From the NCBI GenBank assembly GCA_016875595.1, contig VGPI01000053.1, forward strand, positions 1-11,281: a stretch of 11,281 bases of DNA. The letters are read 5' to 3'. The DNA comes from Candidatus Cloacimonadota bacterium (lineage in GTDB: Bacteria > Cloacimonadota > Cloacimonadia > Cloacimonadales > Cloacimonadaceae). Below, one piece after another: positions 6,180 through 11,281 of the stretch (the stretch's first letter is position 1; each line of letters starts with the position of its first letter). The position numbers and the translations under genes were made by a program. The notes below the pieces were generated by a model. That model had not been told where the DNA came from. It ran no database searches and saw only the letters and a list, made by a program, of their open reading frames with translations.

Positions 6180-7124
6180 CTATCTAAATAAAATACTAAT
6201 TGATTCTTCGATGTGTATTTTCTTGATGGCGATTGCAAGCATCTCTGCGATTGATAGCTGAATTATCTTCGAGGATCTCTTTGCATCGCTTAATGGGATT
6301 GAATTGGTAATAAACAATTGTTCTATTGGGGACTCTTCAATAACTGAGACGGCCTCTCCCGATAGGACTCCGTGAACACAAGCTGCAAATATCCTCCTGG
6401 AACCTTGATTGATCAACGCATGCGCAATTTTTACCAAGCTCCTCCCAGTATCGATGATATCATCAAACAAGATCGTCGTTTTCCCCTTTACATCACCGAT
6501 TATATTAAACAAAATCGCTTGATCATTGTTTGAAATCCGGCGTTTATCTCCAATGGCGAGACCGCAATCAAGCCTTTTTGCCAAGCTTCGTGCCCGATTT
6601 GCTCCCCCTGAATCTGGAGATACAACAACAACGTCTTTCAGATCCATAATGCTCCTAAAATATCTTGCAAACAGGGGGATTGAATAAAGATGATCCACAG
6701 GAATGTCAAAAAAACCCTGAATCTGATCTGCATGTAAATCCAGCGTAATCACCCTATGAGCTCCTGCAGTTGTAATTAGATCCGCTACTAGTTTTGCTGT
6801 GATTGGAACCCGTGGTTGATCTTTTTTATCTGATCTGGCATAGCCATAATACGGAATAACACAGTTAATTCTCTGAGCAGAGGCGCGTTTGAGGGCATCT
6901 ATTATGATGAGCAAATCCATGAGATTGTCATTTACAGGATAGCATGTAGGCTGAATGATGAATACATCAGCTCCTCGGACGTTGTCGTTTATTTTGACAA
7001 ACGATTCATCGTTCGAAAACTTAAACAGCTCAATGTCCGCTAATGGTAGACCTGCAAACCTGGCGACCTCTTCAGCCAAGTTTCGGTTCGCTTTTCCTGT
7101 GATTAGCTTGAGTTTTGAAAACAT
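6180..7124 (-). CDS. prs: Ribose-phosphate pyrophosphokinase (PRPP synthetase, class I)
   Basis: Prs makes 5-phosphoribosyl-1-pyrophosphate from ribose 5-phosphate and ATP for nucleotide, histidine, tryptophan and NAD synthesis. The 314-residue length is typical. Visible motifs: IQPTCYPVNDNLMDLL (57-72), PYYGYARSDKK (91-101), DLHADQIQGFFDIP (129-142, with the metal-binding His131), the flexible-loop lysine and arginine of DKRR (Lys194, Arg196), and the PRPP loop FDDIIDTGRSL (220-230). The PRPP loop reads DTGRS where DTGGT or DTAGT is usual, a small deviation. The start lies 22 nt inside the end of ispE, with only a weak purine-rich stretch (GATGAG) upstream, so it is probably coupled to ispE translation. 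Linkage of ispE with prs is known in many bacteria, often with a tRNA gene between; none is present here. Confidence 0.97.
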   Translation of the reverse strand: MFSKLKLITGKANRNLAEEVARFAGLPLADIELFKFSNDESFVKINDNVRGADVFIIQPTCYPVNDNLMDLLIIIDALKRASAQRINCVIPYYGYARSDKKDQPRVPITAKLVADLITTAGAHRVITLDLHADQIQGFFDIPVDHLYSIPLFARYFRSIMDLKDVVVVSPDSGGANRARSLAKRLDCGLAIGDKRRISNNDQAILFNIIGDVKGKTTILFDDIIDTGRSLVKIAHALINQGSRRIFAACVHGVLSGEAVSVIEESPIEQLFITNSIPLSDAKRSSKIIQLSIAEMLAIAIKKIHIEESISILFR

Positions 7125-7948
7125 TGTTGATACTCATCATGTCCTATGGTTCTTACTTTATATGTCCAGTATCCAAGCGCTGAAAACATCTCTTTGCATC
7201 TCAGCAACTTCTCACTATCATTAAACAATCCGATACATGTGGGTCCACTTCCGCTCATTATGGCATTTTGGGCACCATTTTGTTTCATTTCATCGATGAT
7301 TGATGCAACTGCCGGGTACATGGTTTGAACCGCATCTTGCAGCCGATTAAAGACATTATCTACTGAATAAACAACGTCCCAATGCATTGGCGTTTTAGGA
7401 ATCTTCACCAAATTATATGCTTCTCTGCTTGGAATTTCAAATCCAGGATTAACCAGCAAAATATTACCTATTGACAAATCCGGCAACCTGACGATCTGGT
7501 CACCCCTTCCGTGTCCTTGTGCAATTCCACCAGTTAGAAAGAAGGGGACATCAGAACCGAAACAAGCACCAATCTCATGTAACTCATCATCCTCTATCGC
7601 AAGTTTCATCAGGGTATTCATTACTTTCAATGTCACCGCGGCATTGCTGCTGCCACCACCTAATCCGGCAGTGACTGGAATCCTCTTTATCAAGTCGATG
7701 CTGACACCATAAGATGGATCAAATCTGTCAACAAGATATCTGGCAATCCTATACACCAGATTTTCCTGAGTGTTCAAATCAGGAATGTTGGACGACAATT
7801 TCAGGGAGCCTTTTTTTGTCAAAGCAAATCGCATTCTATCACAAAGACTAACACTGCAAAACACCGTATTAATCCCATGATAACCATTACAAAATCTCCC
7901 CGTAACTTCAAGAAACAGGTTGATTTTTGCGAATGAATCGATTTGCAC
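7103..7948 (-). CDS. ispE: 4-diphosphocytidyl-2-C-methyl-D-erythritol kinase
   Basis: IspE phosphorylates CDP-ME in the MEP pathway of isopentenyl diphosphate synthesis. This GHMP kinase shows SFAKINLFLEVTG with catalytic Lys8, GYH (22-24), the ATP loop PVTAGLGGGSSNAA (91-104), GSDVPFFL with catalytic Asp133, and SGSGPT (232-237). I choose GTG 7948 (281 residues): it gives the usual short leader (M)QIDSFAKIN and has AGAAG just upstream. ATGs at 7975 and 7981 are possible but lack a spaced ribosome-binding site. The frame stays open to 8047 through the triplet repeat, where it would encode a threonine-rich leader unlike any IspE. With the GTG start the gene overlaps the kinase gene by 41 nt. 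The GYH motif is followed by Gly-Ile where Glu-Ile is usual. Confidence 0.92.
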   Translation of the reverse strand: MQIDSFAKINLFLEVTGRFCNGYHGINTVFCSVSLCDRMRFALTKKGSLKLSSNIPDLNTQENLVYRIARYLVDRFDPSYGVSIDLIKRIPVTAGLGGGSSNAAVTLKVMNTLMKLAIEDDELHEIGACFGSDVPFFLTGGIAQGHGRGDQIVRLPDLSIGNILLVNPGFEIPSREAYNLVKIPKTPMHWDVVYSVDNVFNRLQDAVQTMYPAVASIIDEMKQNGAQNAIMSGSGPTCIGLFNDSEKLLRCKEMFSALGYWTYKVRTIGHDEYQQCFQNSS

Positions 7949-10202
7949 TTTTCTTCTGCTTGCTTGGGATTTCATCTCCATAGTAGTAGTAATAGTAGTA
8001 GTAGTAGTAGTAATAGTAATCATGTTTGTTGTAATACCGTTGGACATAGATACTGTTTACAATGATTCCGTCAATTTTGGCATTTATGTTTTCCATTAGT
8101 TCCTTGGTTCGTTTCATGATGCCCTTCTCCGTAAATCCGACACGTACAACGATAAAAGTAAGATCAAGTTTCTTGGTCAGGATCAATGCATCTGTAACAG
8201 CAATCACAGGTGGTGTATCGAACAAGATGTAATCATAATTAGCTTTCAACTCATCAAGCAGAGTATCCATCCTGCTGGATGCAATCAATTCGGAAGGATT
8301 GGGTGGGACAAAACCGCTTGTTATCAGATCAAGGTTGAGAATCCCTGATGGTTTTACGACATCGGATATTTTGATCTCAGAATCAATCAAGTAATCGCTA
8401 CTACCTTTTTCCTTATCGATCCCAAATTTAGTGTGAATCATTGGACGTCTCATATCCATATCAACCAATACAACTCGACTGTTCATTTGTGCCAGGGTAA
8501 CAGCCAAGTTTACAACAGATGTTGATTTTCCTTCCTTAGGACCAGCTGATGTTACTAAGATCGTTGTGGATCCACCTGGTTTTTTGGATAGGATATTGGT
8601 CCTTAATGTGCGATATGCTTCTGCAATTGGTGATTTGGGTGCATAATGAGAAACTATTTGCATCATTACATAATGCATCGATTTCATTAGTTGTTCTCTA
8701 TTCGCTCCCTCAGCGTGTTCGATTAACCGATTGTATTCTTCTATTCTTGACTCGGACTCAGTTATCAATGGGATTGTACCCACTATTGGTAGTTTTACGT
8801 AGTTCTCCATATCCTCCAGGGTTCTCAGTTTTGTATCTAATGAATGCACCAGAAAGGCAACCCCAATACCAAGCGCTAAGCCCAGAATTATGCCAACCAT
8901 CATATCTCGAGTTACTTGCGGACTGATTGGTAATGAAGGGATTTCGGCATGATCAAGGATCCTGATATTGCCAATTTTCGCCTGTTCGGCTATTTTAGCA
9001 TCTTCATATTTTTCCGTCATTATGCCATGTATCTTTTCATCTAAGCTTACATTGCGGATTATTCGGGCTAATTCCAATTCTGTGTTCGGTAAAGTTACTA
9101 TTCTTTCATCGTACATATCCTTGGTTTGGGCTAATCCATCCAATCTTGCATTGGCTATCTCAAGGTCAATCTGAGTTGTTAAAATACGTGCTATAATGTC
9201 ACTTCGCGATGCTAATGGATCATTTGTCAGGGTTTTTAATACAAGTTTCTGGATCTCATCATCAAGTTTGGCTTTGAGATCCTGTAGCTCGATCTCAAGC
9301 TGTTCGATCTGGATGTGCGTCTCTGAATACTCTATCTTTGTGACAAGATTGGTTATCAGTGCTTGTTTTTCGATGATTTGTTTTCTTAATTCTTCGATAT
9401 ATTTGGTTTTCGTAATGTTGTTTATATCGATTACCAAGGAGTCCTGTTGTGCTAATTGGTTGCTCAGATATTCGAGAGTTTTCAGTTGTATCGCTTTATC
9501 CGTCAATGCTGTTTCATAAGCAGATTCGACTTCAATGGATTTCTCAATCAACTTGGTTGTTTCTTGAGATAACTCAGCTAAGCGGTTTTTATTCTTAAAG
9601 TCCCTCAGGTCATTCTCGGAAACCTGCAATCTACGGGATATAGCATCCAATTGTGTTTCAAGAAACTCCCGAATAGTCGTAAATTCCAACCGCGCAAATT
9701 GTGTGTTTAGTTGTTGTTGCGCTTCAGCAATCGCATTAACAGCAGTCATCGCTTCCTTAGGACTGGTGGATTTAAAACTTATTGTCAAAATATCCGTTTC
9801 CCGTTTGGACTCAACTTTCATTCCAAGAATAATCATCGTCTCCGGAATCTTGCTTTGATTGATTGGAAACAACTGCCAATCCTGATCTCTTTTCATTATC
9901 TCCCATGCTAAAGCTGCAAGAGTCCTACTCTTCATCATTTCAATATAGTTGTTGATCGTCGTTTTACCCAGACCTGGCGTCGACAAAAACATTAGATCGC
10001 TCTCGTTTTTTGACTCTTCGATCAAAATACGGGACGATGCTGAATAGATTTTTGGTTTACGCATTGTAATGAAGGCTGTTAGAGATACTACAATCACAAA
10101 GACCAATATGACAATATAGCGAAAACGGATAATTATCCTGAAGTAATCGGATATGTTGATCTCATCCTGTACTGGAATGCTTGTTTTGGTGTCTTTTTCC
10201 AT
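7908..10202 (-). CDS. Wzc-like polysaccharide co-polymerase with fused BY-kinase domain and 13-tyrosine tail
   Basis: A 764-residue inner-membrane protein that by family controls chain length and export of capsular or exopolysaccharide through cycles of tyrosine autophosphorylation. Domains in order: Wzz-type N-terminus with first membrane helix about 29-47; long periplasmic coiled-coil region (about 175-355); GNVR-type segment (about 370-425, with KIGNIRILDHAEIP); second membrane helix about 433-453; cytoplasmic kinase. Kinase motifs: EAYRTLR (528-534, the ExxRxxR oligomerisation motif), Walker A SAGPKEGKST (552-561), Walker A' VVLVDMDM (577-584) and Walker B YDYILFDTPP (656-665). The tail has Tyr723-Tyr724, then 13 uninterrupted tyrosines (729-741) and a basic 23-residue end. 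Known BY-kinases have interrupted tyrosine clusters, so this tail is unusual. GGAG precedes ATG 10202, 10 nt after the SLBB gene. No cognate phosphatase or glycosyltransferase is in the window. Confidence 0.95.
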   Translation of the reverse strand: MEKDTKTSIPVQDEINISDYFRIIIRFRYIVILVFVIVVSLTAFITMRKPKIYSASSRILIEESKNESDLMFLSTPGLGKTTINNYIEMMKSRTLAALAWEIMKRDQDWQLFPINQSKIPETMIILGMKVESKRETDILTISFKSTSPKEAMTAVNAIAEAQQQLNTQFARLEFTTIREFLETQLDAISRRLQVSENDLRDFKNKNRLAELSQETTKLIEKSIEVESAYETALTDKAIQLKTLEYLSNQLAQQDSLVIDINNITKTKYIEELRKQIIEKQALITNLVTKIEYSETHIQIEQLEIELQDLKAKLDDEIQKLVLKTLTNDPLASRSDIIARILTTQIDLEIANARLDGLAQTKDMYDERIVTLPNTELELARIIRNVSLDEKIHGIMTEKYEDAKIAEQAKIGNIRILDHAEIPSLPISPQVTRDMMVGIILGLALGIGVAFLVHSLDTKLRTLEDMENYVKLPIVGTIPLITESESRIEEYNRLIEHAEGANREQLMKSMHYVMMQIVSHYAPKSPIAEAYRTLRTNILSKKPGGSTTILVTSAGPKEGKSTSVVNLAVTLAQMNSRVVLVDMDMRRPMIHTKFGIDKEKGSSDYLIDSEIKISDVVKPSGILNLDLITSGFVPPNPSELIASSRMDTLLDELKANYDYILFDTPPVIAVTDALILTKKLDLTFIVVRVGFTEKGIMKRTKELMENINAKIDGIIVNSIYVQRYYNKHDYYYYYYYYYYYYYGDEIPSKQKKSANRFIRKNQPVS
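7980..8018 (-). repeat. TAC/TAT trinucleotide microsatellite encoding 13 tyrosines
   Basis: Thirteen consecutive tyrosine codons lie in frame near the 3' end of the tyrosine kinase gene: ten TAC and three TAT, the longest pure TAC run being six units. The 39-bp tract is a simple-sequence repeat, so slippage in 3-bp steps would add or remove tyrosines without a frameshift. It ends 31 nt upstream of the probable ispE GTG start. On the plus strand it reads as TAG/TAA stops. Direct reading; the slippage behaviour is inference. Confidence 0.95.
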
Positions 10203-10212
10203 TTATTCTCCG

Positions 10213-10695
10213 CTATTTTATTCTAATAATTGTGTTGTAAACGCTGAGAGCAATTGCTGCTTTGGATAGAAAGTCAGTAACCTGAGTAAATCCATAGAAA
10301 ATAGTGCCCTTCACTAACACCGTATCTCCTGGGAAGAGCCGTGGAATTAGAGTTTCGTCACCAGTCTGAATGTATCTCTTAAGATTGACGATGATAATTT
10401 TTTCCCCCTCAGAAGTGGGTCGTATTATTCTTATATCAGTGAGTTTTGCATCCTCACGCGGGCCACCAGCAAGTGAGATCAGCATCAGAAGATCGGTATC
10501 ATCAGGCACTAAATACAAGCCAGGCCTGGTAACCTGTCCCCAGATGTAAGTATTCATTTTTAATTTGCTTACGCCCCGAGTTCCCTCGAAAGTGTAGGCG
10601 GACGCGTTGGTTGTTGGGACAAAACCTTCGGAAATCTGACCCACTATCCCTACGACCATAATCATAAGGAATAAAGTAATTAAGTGTCTTTTCAC
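10213..10695 (-). CDS. Small exported SLBB-domain protein, probable polysaccharide export partner
   Basis: A 160-residue protein with an N-terminal hydrophobic signal-like segment (about 4-20) and one SLBB beta-grasp domain (about 48-105: NTYIWGQVTRPGLYLVPDDTDLLMLISLAGGPREDA). A second conserved-looking stretch ends in LFPGDTVLVKG (120-130), as in Wza-type proteins. The N-terminal poly-export domain of full-length Wza is absent and there is no lipobox cysteine, so it is not itself a complete outer-membrane channel. The C-terminus (about 132-157) is hydrophobic or amphipathic and may touch a membrane. I use GTG 10695, which has GAGGA four bases upstream. It begins the tightly spaced gene run and lies 10 nt before the kinase gene; the pair most likely acts together in polysaccharide export. 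The exact role is inferred from domain and context. Confidence 0.85.
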   Translation of the reverse strand: MKRHLITLFLMIMVVGIVGQISEGFVPTTNASAYTFEGTRGVSKLKMNTYIWGQVTRPGLYLVPDDTDLLMLISLAGGPREDAKLTDIRIIRPTSEGEKIIIVNLKRYIQTGDETLIPRLFPGDTVLVKGTIFYGFTQVTDFLSKAAIALSVYNTIIRIK

Positions 10696-10823
10696 CGTAT
10701 CCTCTTTCAGATTTTTTCTAATGATTCTATCTACTGCTTATCAGTCAAGTGAAATCTTGACTTGCTCACCACACCAGTAGGTGAAGTAGTACCAGCTGAG
10801 AACACACACGATTCAGTTGTTCT
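10696..10823 (-). promoter_or_regulatory. 128-nt intergenic region, likely control region of the SLBB-kinase gene run
   Basis: This is the longest non-coding stretch in the window and lies before the first gene of the packed run. The minus strand carries TTGACT (10743-10748), a good -35 match, but the best -10-like hexamer TAGAAT (10724-10729) is only 13 nt away, and nothing good lies at 16-18 nt, so a sigma70 promoter is not convincing. A perfect inverted repeat (10743-10762) overlaps the -35-like hexamer. A second, weaker inverted pair TCACC/GGTGA lies at 10766-10784. I see no U-tract terminator for the upstream gene. Confidence 0.35.
10743..10762. repeat. Perfect 7-bp inverted repeat with 6-nt spacer
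   Basis: Plus strand AGTCAAG, spacer TGAAAT, then CTTGACT. It may be a dyad operator for a regulator of the polysaccharide genes or a small RNA hairpin in the leader or upstream trailer. There is no T-run after it on the minus strand, which argues against an intrinsic terminator. Confidence 0.6.
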
Positions 10824-11281
10824 CTATTGAATAAAAATGAGACGTTCTTCCGATTCTGACCCAATATACATGTCCATATCAAAATCGTATTCAAAAGAAT
10901 CGATCCTCCAATACAGGCTATTACCTGACTGTTCCATGGCTATATTCACTGGAAACCTGATCTCCAGCGGATCCGGTTCTGTGGATTGATAGAAGTCACC
11001 ATGCCATACATACTCTCGATTACTATCCAGGACAACTGCACGATAATAACCTGTAGCACCCGTATGATTCCACTGAAAAACAACATCAGTTGCCGCGACA
11101 TTCGCATTATTTTCGGGTGAAAGCAAAATAGGTTTTGGTAAAATGGCATATGATACCGTGTCAGATCTTGACGCATTACCGGAAAGATCCACCAGATCGA
11201 TGAAATATGAATATCTAACCCGGGTTAGTAAAGGTGCTCGGTTATCCACATATGCAATTCTGGATGCAGGTATTGAATCAA
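10824..11281 (-). CDS. Fibronectin-type-III-like surface or secreted protein, 5' part outside window
   Basis: Only the C-terminal part (about 151 residues) is visible. The frame is open to the right edge, so the GTG at 11249 is an internal codon and not a start. The first visible stretch, RVRYSYFIDLVDLSGNASRSDTV, is the end of an FN3 domain (aromatic beta strand followed by DLSGN). A second beta-sandwich follows, beginning ILLSPENNANV, with FQWNHTGATGYYRAVVLD and SLYWRIDSFEYD, resembling FN3/Ig-like modules of extracellular proteins. It ends ERLIFIQ with no visible sorting signal, anchor or membrane helix. It may be secreted or attached to the cell surface. The 128-nt gap after it suggests a separate transcript from the SLBB-kinase run. 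Function unknown. Confidence 0.75.
   Translation of the reverse strand, partial: DSIPASRIAYVDNRAPLLTRVRYSYFIDLVDLSGNASRSDTVSYAILPKPILLSPENNANVAATDVVFQWNHTGATGYYRAVVLDSNREYVWHGDFYQSTEPDPLEIRFPVNIAMEQSGNSLYWRIDSFEYDFDMDMYIGSESEERLIFIQ

Noticed and set aside
7124..7134. tRNA gene between ispE and prs, as in some bacteria
   Set aside because: The two genes overlap by 22 nt, leaving no room for a tRNA.
7980..8018. CRISPR-like or mobile-element repeat
   Set aside because: It is a single trinucleotide tract inside a reading frame, with no spaced repeats, terminal inverted repeats or transposase nearby.
7949..8047. Threonine-rich N-terminal extension of IspE
   Set aside because: It is the triplet repeat read in another frame. 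There is no ribosome-binding site at 8047, and the family start just before SFAKIN is matched by the GTG at 7948.
10724..10748. Sigma70-like promoter TTGACT / TAGAAT
   Set aside because: The spacing is only 13 nt, outside the functional 16-18 nt range, and no better -10 hexamer lies at the right distance.

Overview
The window is a densely packed bacterial chromosomal segment in which every convincing gene lies on the minus strand, so it reads from right (high coordinates) to left. In order of transcription it holds: a partial fibronectin-type-III-like protein; a small SLBB-domain protein; a Wzc-like fused Wzz/tyrosine autokinase; ispE; prs; rplY (bL25, long CTC form); pth; rpsF; ssb; rpsR; a DUF2232/YybS-like membrane protein; rplI; an unrecognised six-helix membrane protein; a DUF721/DciA-like protein; rpe; and ffh, which is cut by the left edge. 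I see no tRNA, rRNA, CRISPR array, insertion sequence or origin, and no gene-free stretch over 300 bases.

The organism looks like a Gram-negative (diderm) bacterium. The polysaccharide co-polymerase and tyrosine kinase are fused in one chain, as in proteobacterial Wzc, and not split as in Firmicutes. It uses the MEP isoprenoid route (ispE) and the long form of bL25. The modest GC content, FN3-like surface protein and gene order would suit an uncultured lineage such as Cloacimonadota or another FCB-affiliated group, but that placement is a guess from gene content only.

Region by region: 10824-11281 is the end of a probable surface protein. The 128-nt gap 10696-10823 carries a perfect 7-bp inverted repeat and is the most likely control region for what follows. 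7908-10695 is an exopolysaccharide export and regulation pair (SLBB protein plus kinase). 4948-7948 holds metabolic and translation genes (ispE, prs, rplY, pth). 2667-4955 is the widely conserved rpsF-ssb-rpsR-DUF2232-rplI cluster. 1-2652 holds the unknown membrane protein, the DciA-like gene, rpe and ffh. From 10695 down to 2080 the spacing never exceeds 15 nt and many genes overlap by 4, 8 or more bases, so the run could be one long translationally coupled transcript. The only larger gap (2026-2079) coincides with an apparent rise in GC to the left.

The most striking feature is in the C-terminus of the tyrosine kinase: 13 consecutive tyrosines encoded by a near-pure TAC trinucleotide microsatellite (7980-8018). 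Tyrosine clusters in this position are the autophosphorylation sites of BY-kinases. Encoding them as a simple-sequence repeat could let replication slippage change the number of phospho-acceptors without breaking the frame. The repeat lies only 31 nt upstream of the probable GTG start of ispE, which overlaps the kinase gene by 41 nt.
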